Positions 1 through 5,979 are shown, numbered from the stretch's first letter. The stretch: 5,979 nt of DNA from CALEUX01 sp964521525 (GCA_964521525.1 CAZFTD010000191.1:1-5979), one strand, 5' to 3'. Made by a program: numbers and translations. Notes: a model not told the origin generated them from the letters alone.

Positions 1-21
1 TTTGCTGTAGAAAAAAAGTAA
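1..21 (+). CDS. Possible 3' end of an upstream gene (last six codons)
   Basis: Reading from base 1 in frame 1 gives FAVEKK followed by a TAA stop at 19-21. A hairpin begins at the very next base, which is where an intrinsic terminator or 3' stabilising hairpin would sit. That placement is the only support. Six residues are too few to identify a product, and another frame or non-coding sequence is equally possible. If real, the gene is on the same strand as hydF, with about 260 bp between them. Confidence 0.3.
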   Translation, partial: FAVEKK

Positions 22-37
22 TCCCGATTCATCGGGA
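22..37. terminator. Short GC-rich hairpin, possible transcription terminator
   Basis: TCCCGA at 22-27 and TCGGGA at 32-37 are perfect reverse complements around the four-base loop TTCA. The hairpin directly follows the TAA at 19-21. On the plus strand no T-tract follows it, so a classical plus-strand intrinsic terminator is not clear. Read on the minus strand it is followed, after four bases, by seven T residues (complement of the A run at 11-17), but no minus-strand gene lies to its right that would need it. A bidirectional terminator or 3'-end stabiliser is the best guess. Confidence 0.35.
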
Positions 38-131
38 GAGCACTTAAACGAAGAAAGTATTTTTTACCGGACAATAGTGAAATTAATTATACGATTATTA
101 GACAAAAATACTCATCCCGGTTTCGGCATAA

Positions 132-163
132 GTATTAAAAGATGCTAAGACATCTTTTAATAC
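132..163. repeat. Perfect 13-bp inverted repeat (AT-rich hairpin) upstream of hydF
   Basis: GTATTAAAAGATG at 132-144 and CATCTTTTAATAC at 151-163 are exact reverse complements separated by the six bases CTAAGA. The stem would form in either RNA strand. It lies in a gene-free stretch about 120 bp before hydF. It could be a terminator, a hairpin in a long hydF leader, or a dyad bound by a regulator. The stem is mostly A/T and is not followed by a T-run on the plus strand, so a strong intrinsic terminator is not obvious. Confidence 0.55.
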
Positions 164-181
164 AAATTAATCTTCTCTATC

Positions 182-211
182 CATCTTACATCTAAACATC
201 TTATATCTAAA
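182..211. repeat. Two-copy 15-bp tandem direct repeat, CATCTTAyATCTAAA
   Basis: Positions 182-196 and 197-211 are two adjacent 15-base copies that differ at one base (C189 against T204). Each copy divides into a 7-mer and an 8-mer of the same theme (CATCTTA, then CATCTAAA or TATCTAAA), so the unit may be about 7-8 bases repeated four times. The right arm of the inverted repeat at 151-163 also starts with CATCTT. Function is unknown; a simple-sequence repeat or binding-site cluster in the hydF upstream region is possible. Confidence 0.5.
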
Positions 212-281
212 TTAAACAACTACTCAATTATACAAATTATCACCAATTCTGATAACTTAGCGATAAAATAAAAGCCCAGTC

Positions 282-1484
282 ATGTCACGAGACCGACGAC
301 CACATATTGGCATTTACGGCCGCCGCAATAATGGAAAAAGCACCCTGATAAACCGATTGGCTGGGCAGGATATTGCCATTGTGAGCGAAATTGCCGGAAC
401 CACCACCGATCCGGTTAAAAAATCGTTTGAGATAACCGGATTTGGACCTGTTATATTAATCGACACTGCCGGCATAGACGACTCAGGCGAATTGGGTGCA
501 AAGCGTGTTGAGAAAACATTGACTTCCATTAAAATAGTCGACTTGGCTATTTTAGTCATTACCAATAATGAACTGGGAAGTCAGGAGAAAAATTTAATTG
601 ACTTATTCCACCAAACCGACCTTCCATTTATTGTTGTTCACAATAAGGAAGATATTTCGCCATTGCTTGAAACTACTGCTGTTTTATATCGTGAAATGGG
701 AGCCTCTTCGGTTATTCCGCTGGGTTTTAATATGGATACTGAAGCCATTATTGACGCCATCAGACTAACCATCCCCGAATCGGCTTTTAAAACACCTTCG
801 CTGGTGGGCAATCTGATTAAACACGGCGATATTGTGATGTTAATAACCCCCATTGATATTGAGGCTCCGGAAGGACGTTTGATTTTACCGCAGGTTCAGG
901 CCATACGCGATATACTCGACAACGATGCTTCGTGTATTGTACTCAAGGAACGTGAAGTAGATGCTTTTTTAAGAAAAACCGGCATTCGCCCCAACCTGGT
1001 TATTACCGACAGTCAGGTATTTTTAAAAGCCGATGCTTCCATCCCAAAAGATATACCGCTAACAAGTTTCAGTATTTTATTGGCTCACTTTAAGGGCGAT
1101 TTTACCCACTATCTGGCCGGAACCCCACAAATAAGCCAGCTTCAAAATGGCGATAAAGTATTATTGCTTGAGTCGTGTACACACCATGTGGCTTGCGATG
1201 ATATTGGGCGGGTAAAAATTCCACGTTGGCTGTCGAATTTTACCGGAAAGCAATTGACGTTCGATGTGGTAGCCGGTTTGGATAAAGTGCAACGTCCCAT
1301 AAAAGACTATGCTCTTGTAATACAATGCGGCGGCTGCATGATAACCCGCAAACAATTAATTAACAGACTAAAACCGGCCATTGACGCCGGGGTTCCGGTT
1401 ACCAATTACGGCATGGCCATTGCTTATACGCTGGGCATTTATGAGAGGGCCATTGCCCCGTTCGGAGATATAAACGAAATTTAG
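282..1484 (+). CDS. hydF: [FeFe]-hydrogenase H-cluster maturation GTPase HydF
   Basis: HydF is the cytoplasmic scaffold on which the 2Fe subcluster made with the radical-SAM enzymes HydE and HydG is carried before transfer to the hydrogenase HydA. The 400-residue length is normal. The GTPase domain covers about residues 7-170: P-loop GRRNNGKS (13-20), TTTD switch (40-43), DTAG (61-64), NKED (121-124). The middle dimerisation domain is about 175-262 and the iron-sulfur domain about 265-400. Candidate cluster ligands are C299 and H301 (CTHH), C349 and C352 (QCGGCM); C305 is an extra nearby cysteine. The family motif is usually written CxHx(46-53)HCxxC; here the second His is Gln348. The ATG at 282 is the first start after an in-frame TAA at 264-266, and no Shine-Dalgarno is seen. 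HydE, HydG and HydA are not in the window, so they should lie elsewhere in the genome. Identification is firm. Confidence 0.96.
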   Translation: MSRDRRPHIGIYGRRNNGKSTLINRLAGQDIAIVSEIAGTTTDPVKKSFEITGFGPVILIDTAGIDDSGELGAKRVEKTLTSIKIVDLAILVITNNELGSQEKNLIDLFHQTDLPFIVVHNKEDISPLLETTAVLYREMGASSVIPLGFNMDTEAIIDAIRLTIPESAFKTPSLVGNLIKHGDIVMLITPIDIEAPEGRLILPQVQAIRDILDNDASCIVLKEREVDAFLRKTGIRPNLVITDSQVFLKADASIPKDIPLTSFSILLAHFKGDFTHYLAGTPQISQLQNGDKVLLLESCTHHVACDDIGRVKIPRWLSNFTGKQLTFDVVAGLDKVQRPIKDYALVIQCGGCMITRKQLINRLKPAIDAGVPVTNYGMAIAYTLGIYERAIAPFGDINEI

Positions 1485-1535
1485 AGTATAATTAAGTACT
1501 GCAAAAATCTCAATATTTAACAGTTGAATAAAAAC

Positions 1536-1607
1536 ATGAAACGAGCCATGTCAAACGTTTCGACACAAAGACGCATGATTATTGGCGAGTTCCATCTGAT
1601 AAATTAA
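1536..1607 (+). CDS. Doubtful 23-codon ORF between hydF and the phosphotriesterase-like gene
   Basis: ATG at 1536 opens 23 codons ending at TAA 1605-1607. The peptide starts MKRAMSNVSTQ and ends EFHLIN, and is basic in its first half with no membrane segment. I recognise no family. The start is preceded by an A-rich stretch like that before the other genes here, and the stretch looks more mixed in base content than its flanks. An inverted repeat (GAAACG 1538-1543, CGTTTC 1556-1561) lies inside it. It may be a chance ORF, a remnant of a longer gene, or part of the leader of the next gene; it ends 17 bp before the ATG at 1625. Confidence 0.15.
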   Translation: MKRAMSNVSTQRRMIIGEFHLIN

Positions 1608-1624
1608 AACAAAATTATAAACAG

Positions 1625-2689
1625 ATGAAAAAACTTATTTTAATTATAGGGATAGTACTTATTTACCTTACAAGTTGCAGCGATTCAAAATTGAAACAAC
1701 AAATAATGATTCAGGATTTAACCGGACTTTACCAACTGAACCCAGGTAAAATTTGGTTAACACATGAGCATGTTTTAGTTGATTTTATTGGTGCTGACAG
1801 CATCAGCCCTGAAATCTGGGAGCATGATAAAATTTTAAACGAGATTATCCCCTATTTTGAAGAACTAAAAAAGCATAATGTTGAATATTTTGTTGATGCT
1901 ACACCCGCATTTTTAGGGAGAGATGTTCTTTTATTACAAAAAATTGCAGATATAACAGGCGTAAAGATTGTTACAAATACAGGTATTTACGGAGCCCGTA
2001 ACAATAAATATATTCCTGAATATGTGAATCAGTTATCAGCTGAAAGCCTTTCTGATTTATGGGTTAATGAATTTATGCATGGTATAGAAGGTACCACTAT
2101 AAAACCTGGCTTTATTAAGATTGGCGTTGATGATAATACAGACACACTTTGCAATATTCATAAAAAGATAGTAAATGCCGCTGCTTTAACTCATTTAAAA
2201 ACAGGCCTGACAATTGCATCGCATACCGGAAAATCCATTGCTTTATGGCCACAGATAAAGATTCTGGAAGAAATGGGAGTATCACCAGAGGCATTTATTT
2301 GGGTACATGCTCAGGCTGAGAATGATAATAACCATTTGAAAAAAGCTGCAGAAATGGGTTGCTGGATAAGTTTAGACGGATTAGGCTGGGAGTTGGAGGA
2401 ACATGTTGCAAAAATTTTATTTGCAAAGGAAAATGGATTTTTAGACAGAATATTAATTTCACATGATGCGGGCTGGTTTGATCCACAAAAAGAGATTCAA
2501 AATATTATTCCATACACCGACATCTTCACAAAACTTTATCCAAAACTTAAATCTCAAGGGTTTACAGATGACGAGTTTAACTTACTGATATCTTCAAATC
2601 CCGCCAGAGCGTTTTCAATTGGAGTTAAGGAGGCTGGTAAAATTAAAAGTAACCCAAAAGCCATATTGACAATAGCTTTAAAAATCTGA
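1625..2689 (+). CDS. Phosphotriesterase-family lipoprotein, probably a lactonase-type metal hydrolase
   Basis: This is a 354-residue amidohydrolase-superfamily enzyme of the phosphotriesterase/phosphotriesterase-like lactonase (PTE/PLL) group. All six expected binuclear metal ligands are visible: H47 and H49 (LTHEH), K165 (FIKIG, the likely carbamylated lysine), H200 (IASHTG), H228 (WVHAQ) and D281 (ISHDAGW). The usual C-terminal NPARAF follows at 325-330. Spacing between H228 and D281 (53 residues) is closer to PLL lactonases than to the true paraoxonase-type PTE, as I recall those structures, so a lactone or ester substrate is more likely than an organophosphate. Residues 1-18 form a lipoprotein signal peptide with lipobox LTSC (C18); no acidic surface-export motif follows C18, suggesting a periplasm-facing anchor. 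The ATG is fixed by this signal peptide. The gene is more A/T-rich than hydF and is convergent with the permease gene 29 bp away. Exact substrate unknown. Confidence 0.88.
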   Translation: MKKLILIIGIVLIYLTSCSDSKLKQQIMIQDLTGLYQLNPGKIWLTHEHVLVDFIGADSISPEIWEHDKILNEIIPYFEELKKHNVEYFVDATPAFLGRDVLLLQKIADITGVKIVTNTGIYGARNNKYIPEYVNQLSAESLSDLWVNEFMHGIEGTTIKPGFIKIGVDDNTDTLCNIHKKIVNAAALTHLKTGLTIASHTGKSIALWPQIKILEEMGVSPEAFIWVHAQAENDNNHLKKAAEMGCWISLDGLGWELEEHVAKILFAKENGFLDRILISHDAGWFDPQKEIQNIIPYTDIFTKLYPKLKSQGFTDDEFNLLISSNPARAFSIGVKEAGKIKSNPKAILTIALKI

Positions 2690-2718
2690 CGGAAAAATAA
2701 AATAATTATAAATCAGGA

Positions 2719-4077
2719 TTAACCACTAATCAGCCAACTTACTGTCAGTGTTAAAACCAGACCGGTAATAGCAATAATAGATTCCATAACAGTCCACGAT
2801 TGAAGTGTTTGTTTTTCATTAAGTCCGAAATATTTGCCTACCAGCCAAAAACCGCTGTCGTTAACATGCGAGAGTAAGGTGGCGCCTGAAGAAATTGATA
2901 AAACAATCAACGCCAGGTGAGTTGGGGTTAATTGCATGATTTCCAGAATTGGAGCCATAATACCTGCTGCTGTAATCATAGCCACTGTGGCCGAGCCCTG
3001 TGTTACCCGAACAATGGCAGCCAGTGTCCAGGCTAATAAAACAGGAGGCCAGGCCGAACCAGCAATGGCCTCGGCCATAACCTGGCCAATTCCGCTATCA
3101 ACCAGAATTTGTTTTAGAACCCCTCCGGCACCAGTTATTAGTATAATAATGCCCGCAGGGCCCAATGCTTTGGTGCTTAATTCCAGAATCTCCTTTTTTC
3201 GAAAACCACGCTTAACACCAAGAAAATAAATGGCTACAAGGGTTGCTATTATTAGAGCCGTAAAAGGATGTCCAACAAATCCAACAATTTCAGTTAGTTT
3301 TCCTGATACCAACAATTCTTTCTTTACCAATACCTCTGTTACGGTAGAGCATAAGATTAAAACCAACGGAATGCTGATGATGCTAATTATTTGCCCAAAA
3401 GCAGGCAGTTTGCCGGTTCTCTCCAAGGGCATTTCCTCGAAAAACTCAGGTGGAAATACTACAATTTTTTTTGCAATAAACCGGCCAAATACAGGCCCTG
3501 CTAAAAGGGCAACCGGAATTCCAAGAATAAAACCCCAAAATATGACATAACCCAGTTGAGCATTAATTATTTCAGCCACAGCAACCGGACCGGGAGTAGG
3601 CGGTATAAACGAATGTGTAACCGCAAGCCCGGCCAGCAATGGAATTCCATAATAAAGCAGCGACATCTTTGTATCGCGCGATAAAGCATAAACCAACGGA
3701 ACCAGAATAATAAACCCCACATCGAAAAAAACCGGGATACCAATAAAAAAACCTGATAAAACCATGGCCAAAGGAGCCTTTTTCTGTCCAAATTTGGTAA
3801 CCATATACCTTGCCAGCGCTTCGGCACCACCCGAACTTTCGAGCATTTGTCCAAAAATAGCACCCAACCCAACTACAGTAGCCACAAACCCCAAGGTACC
3901 CCCCATCCCCTTTTGTATACTCTCAATAATTCCGTTAAGTGGCATTCCTGTTGCAATTCCTACAAAGATGCTGGTAACTAAAAGTGCTAAAACAGCATTA
4001 AGTTTCAACTTCAAAACCATAAAAAGCAGTAATACCACTGCCACAATTACCACCAAGGATAGAAAAAGAGGGCTCAT
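2719..4077 (-). CDS. GntP-family gluconate/sugar-acid:H+ symporter
   Basis: This 452-residue inner-membrane protein belongs to the GntP family (gluconate, idonate, D-serine and related permeases), whose members are about 440-450 residues, so it appears full length. It is hydrophobic throughout, with many membrane segments; the first is about residues 4-22. Family signatures are GFFIGIPVFFDVG (109-121), HSFIPPTPGP (155-164), ITGAGGVLKQ (314-323), RVTQGSATVAM (357-367) and SHVNDSGFW (403-411). The longest hydrophilic stretch, about 200-228, is probably a cytoplasmic loop. Family members move an organic acid inward with protons. Specificity cannot be read from sequence, but the divergent lactonase-family gene favours an aldonate such as gluconate. 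The start at 4077 is the first ATG after an in-frame stop further upstream. A partial dyad lies 11 bp before the start. The gene is convergent with the phosphotriesterase-like gene. Confidence 0.93.
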   Translation of the reverse strand: MSPLFLSLVVIVAVVLLLFMVLKLKLNAVLALLVTSIFVGIATGMPLNGIIESIQKGMGGTLGFVATVVGLGAIFGQMLESSGGAEALARYMVTKFGQKKAPLAMVLSGFFIGIPVFFDVGFIILVPLVYALSRDTKMSLLYYGIPLLAGLAVTHSFIPPTPGPVAVAEIINAQLGYVIFWGFILGIPVALLAGPVFGRFIAKKIVVFPPEFFEEMPLERTGKLPAFGQIISIISIPLVLILCSTVTEVLVKKELLVSGKLTEIVGFVGHPFTALIIATLVAIYFLGVKRGFRKKEILELSTKALGPAGIIILITGAGGVLKQILVDSGIGQVMAEAIAGSAWPPVLLAWTLAAIVRVTQGSATVAMITAAGIMAPILEIMQLTPTHLALIVLSISSGATLLSHVNDSGFWLVGKYFGLNEKQTLQSWTVMESIIAITGLVLTLTVSWLISG

Positions 4078-4087
4078 ATGAAATAGT

Positions 4088-4105
4088 TTGTTGTGAATAT
4101 AACAA
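4088..4105. promoter_or_regulatory. Partial dyad in the divergent intergenic region, candidate operator
   Basis: TTGTT at 4088-4092 and AACAA at 4101-4105 are reverse complements with eight bases between them, and one inner pair (T94/A99 of 40xx coordinates, i.e. 4094 and 4099) also matches, giving six of nine symmetric positions. It sits in the 114-bp gap between the permease and lactonase-family genes, 11 bp from the permease start. A TTGT...ACAA half-site pair is reminiscent of sites for GntR-type regulators, but the region is very A/T-rich and such a dyad can arise by chance. No regulator gene is in the window. Confidence 0.2.
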
Positions 4106-4191
4106 TAATGTAAGAAATTAGCATATTGAAAAATTCAGGGCCATTTTTACTTAAAAGAAAATGTGCTCATAAAAACTAAAAAACAAACATC

Positions 4192-5313
4192 ATGCATTTA
4201 GCCAATCTTTCCAAAACCCTCCTATTCTCACTGGCCGCACTGTTTTTCTCATGTCGGCCGGCGCTTCTGCCCGACAATTTTGTGTCGATTTATATAGGTA
4301 CATACACAGCTGAAGGGTCAGAAGGTATTTACCATGCATGCTTTGATACCATAACGGGGCAGATAACAGAGCCCATTATTGCTGCACGACTTAATAATCC
4401 AAGCTATTTGGCCTTGTCGCCATGCAAAACCTTATTGTTTGCCGTTGGCGAGGGAAACGGATTAACGCCAAATCTGTACAGTTATAAAATCGATAATAAA
4501 ACCGGAAATCTTACTGTTCAGGACAGTGTATCAACAGGAGGAACCAGTTCCTGCTATGTTAGTCTGGTGGGTTGTGGCATGGTGGCTTTTGCCAATTATT
4601 CATCAGGCGATGTATCGTTTGTTCAGATTAACAATGACGGGCAATTCACATCAACTCCTGTAACCTTTAAGCACACTGGTTCAGGGCCTAACGAAAACAG
4701 GCAGAAAGGGCCTCATGCCCACTCGATTTTGCCCGATAGAAACATGAACTACATTTACGCTGCCGATTTGGGCGCCGACAAAATATTTGTTTATCAATGT
4801 AATAACGACTCCGTGTCGTTAATAACCACCATCTCTGTTACTCCCGGAGCTGGCCCTCGTCATCTCGATTTTCATCCATCCGGAAAAATGATGGCATTGC
4901 TCAATGAATTACATCATTCAGTTGATGTTTTTAAAACCGACTACCAAGGCATTTTTTCAATCAAAACTCAAACTATAGAACTACTGCCTGATTCGCTCCG
5001 TGAAGGAAACTGGTCGGCCGACATTCACTTTTCTGACGATGGGAAACATTTATATGCCTCGGTGCGAGGAATTAATCACATCGAAGTTTTTACAGTTGAT
5101 CTTCAAAGCAACACCATTGAGTGGATTAACTCAGTAGGCGATGGCATTAACTGGCCCCGCAACTTTACACTCGATCCAACCGGAAACTATCTATTGGTGG
5201 CCAACCAGAAAGGAAACGACATCGTGGTTTTTAGCCGCAATAAAAATACCGGAGAATTAACCCCAACCACCAGCAGAATTGAGGTAAGTATGCCTGTATG
5301 CTTAAAATTCTGA
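4192..5313 (+). CDS. Lactonase-family (6-phosphogluconolactonase-like) beta-propeller lipoprotein
   Basis: The 373-residue product matches the lactonase beta-propeller family (Pfam Lactonase type; E. coli Pgl, B. subtilis YkgB). Visible blocks are IGTYT (35-39), NPSYLALSP (69-77), FANYSSGDVS (133-142), GPHAHSILPD (173-182), GAGPRHLDFHPSGK (219-232), ADIHFSDDGKHLYASVRG (276-293) and RNFTLDPTGNYLLVANQ (323-339), the repeated blade pattern of the fold. Residues 1-21 form a lipoprotein signal with FFSC (C21), so unlike cytosolic Pgl it should act outside the inner membrane. A phosphorylated lactone is therefore an unlikely substrate; free gluconolactone or another aldonolactone is more plausible. 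The divergent permease could import the product. The start at 4192 follows an A-rich leader without Shine-Dalgarno and yields the signal peptide directly. Its stop lies 3 bp from the stop of the convergent nuclease/phosphatase gene. Function beyond family is unproven. Confidence 0.88.
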   Translation: MHLANLSKTLLFSLAALFFSCRPALLPDNFVSIYIGTYTAEGSEGIYHACFDTITGQITEPIIAARLNNPSYLALSPCKTLLFAVGEGNGLTPNLYSYKIDNKTGNLTVQDSVSTGGTSSCYVSLVGCGMVAFANYSSGDVSFVQINNDGQFTSTPVTFKHTGSGPNENRQKGPHAHSILPDRNMNYIYAADLGADKIFVYQCNNDSVSLITTISVTPGAGPRHLDFHPSGKMMALLNELHHSVDVFKTDYQGIFSIKTQTIELLPDSLREGNWSADIHFSDDGKHLYASVRGINHIEVFTVDLQSNTIEWINSVGDGINWPRNFTLDPTGNYLLVANQKGNDIVVFSRNKNTGELTPTTSRIEVSMPVCLKF

Positions 5314-5316
5314 ACC

Positions 5317-5979
5317 CTATTCGGGCAAGACAAACTGTACACTTAAGGCGCAATGGTCAGACAATGGCATGGTGTAATAGCCGCCATTATCCTCCGATTG
5401 GTAGGTAATATGACTATCGTTCAGGAAGCGGCCATTGGTAAAAATATAGTCCAGTTTGCGGTTCCAATAACCACGCCCATCAACCGTGTGCGTAAAAAAC
5501 CGGGCATTATCGGCCTGATACTCCATTAATGGAACAGCCGGGCTAAAGCTATGGTAAAAAGCATCCATCCAGGTAGCTTCTTCTGAGAAATCATCGGCAT
5601 CGAATTCATCCTTGGGGCAGACTGAATCGGGGAAGCCTTTTACTTTTTGGGTACCGGGAGGCAAAGCATTCAAGTCGCCCCCAAGAATAAAGGTGCGACC
5701 GTCTTTATTAAGTTGCTCCAGATGATTGTATATCTGGTCTAACTGCTTCTTTTTGGTTCCATCTTTGGCATAAGGCTCAGTATGGGTGGTTAAGAGGGTT
5801 ATGGTTTTTTCCTGAATGGTATTGGTACACTCTAAAAGGCAGCGTTTTAGGTAAAAATAGCGATACACAAAGTTTTTATCGCCAATAGGTGATAGGGCTA
5901 TTCGCCTGGCATTGTTAATTGGCCATCGGCTTAAAATTGCAACCCCCGAGTTCATGCGTCCAAGACTGTCGGTAGGGAT
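5317..5979 (-). CDS. Endonuclease/exonuclease/phosphatase family protein, 5' end beyond the window
   Basis: The reading frame is open from the right edge to a TAG at 5317-5319. The first ATG inside the window is at 5955, but eight further in-frame codons (IPTDSLGR) precede it up to 5979 and fit the family's usual lead-in to the GVAILSRWPI block, so the gene is truncated by the window and not started at 5955. Numbered from that Met, catalytic blocks are THTEP (H58), GGDLNALP (D94, N96), RKLDYIF (D169) and LSDHCAL (D200, H201). These are the metal-dependent phosphoesterase motifs shared by exonuclease III, DNase I-like and sphingomyelinase/inositol-phosphatase enzymes. The N-terminal Asn and Glu metal-site motifs should be in the missing part, as would any signal peptide. 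Substrate cannot be told. The gene meets the lactonase-family gene tail to tail. Confidence 0.9.
   Translation of the reverse strand: MPTDSLGRMNSGVAILSRWPINNARRIALSPIGDKNFVYRYFYLKRCLLECTNTIQEKTITLLTTHTEPYAKDGTKKKQLDQIYNHLEQLNKDGRTFILGGDLNALPPGTQKVKGFPDSVCPKDEFDADDFSEEATWMDAFYHSFSPAVPLMEYQADNARFFTHTVDGRGYWNRKLDYIFTNGRFLNDSHITYQSEDNGGYYTMPLSDHCALSVQFVLPE

Noticed and set aside
314..1355. Three minus-strand ORFs (314-565, 638-853, 1161-1355) inside hydF
   Set aside because: They are antisense to conserved HydF motifs and show no motifs of their own.
2295..2486. Minus-strand 63-codon ORF inside the phosphotriesterase-like gene
   Set aside because: It is antisense to the H228-D281 region that carries the active-site ligands and has no recognisable domain.
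2683..2720. Imperfect inverted repeat (AATCTGA and TCAGGATT) at the convergent ends of the phosphotriesterase-like and permease genes
   Set aside because: The arms need a bulge and enclose a long A/T-rich loop without a T-run, which is too weak for a terminator call.
2936..3550. Two adjacent plus-strand ORFs (97 and 106 codons) in the same frame, plus a further one at 3764-4081
   Set aside because: They lie antisense to the GntP-family gene, which has clear family motifs throughout. Their translations show no recognisable domain and mirror the permease codons.
3567..3872. Minus-strand 101-codon ORF in another frame within the permease gene
   Set aside because: It is an out-of-frame shadow rich in Trp, Phe and Arg, without family motifs.
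4084..4090. TAGTTTG, resembling the Bacteroidota -7 element TAnnTTTG
   Set aside because: One base is missing between TA and TTTG and no suitably spaced TTG -33 element was found, so no promoter is called. No clear TAnnTTTG was found in the other intergenic gaps either.
5317..5955. Taking the ATG at 5955 as the true start of the nuclease/phosphatase gene
   Set aside because: The frame is open to the window edge, the preceding codons fit the family, and a start here would remove the N-terminal metal-binding motifs, so the gene is treated as truncated by the window.

Overview
The window looks like a stretch of chromosome from an anaerobic or fermentative member of the Bacteroidota. Three things point there: all five genes lack a recognisable Shine-Dalgarno sequence and instead start behind A-rich leaders (where the start is visible), two of the genes encode lipoproteins with short Bacteroidota-style signal peptides, and the HydF protein implies an [FeFe]-hydrogenase. 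The phylum assignment is an inference from these traits; no rRNA or other marker gene is present.

Layout, left to right. Positions 1-281 hold only the possible last six codons of an upstream gene, a small GC-rich hairpin, a perfect 13-bp AT-rich inverted repeat and a short CATCT-type tandem repeat. Next comes hydF (282-1484, +), the scaffold GTPase of H-cluster assembly. A 140-bp gap follows, containing one doubtful 23-codon ORF. Then a lipoprotein of the phosphotriesterase/lactonase (amidohydrolase) superfamily (1625-2689, +) faces, tail to tail across 29 bp, a GntP-family gluconate-type permease (2719-4077, -). The permease is divergent from a lactonase-family beta-propeller lipoprotein (4192-5313, +), with 114 bp between them. 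This lipoprotein runs tail to tail, with 3 bp between stops, into an endonuclease/exonuclease/phosphatase family gene (5317 to beyond 5979, -), whose 5' end is outside the window.

How the genes may work together. The middle three genes suggest a theme: two extracytoplasmic candidate lactonases of unrelated folds flank a sugar-acid permease. A simple model is that aldonolactones are opened outside the cytoplasmic membrane and the resulting aldonates, such as gluconate, are imported by the GntP protein. This is inferred from families and neighbourhood only. hydF and the nuclease/phosphatase gene have no evident link to that theme. Strand order (+ + - + -) suggests mostly single-gene transcription units.

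I did not find a convincing novel system, CRISPR array, insertion sequence, tRNA or rRNA. The most interesting points are the lactone/aldonate cluster, the Gln in place of His in the HydF cluster motif, the lower GC content of the phosphotriesterase-like gene, and the repeats upstream of hydF.
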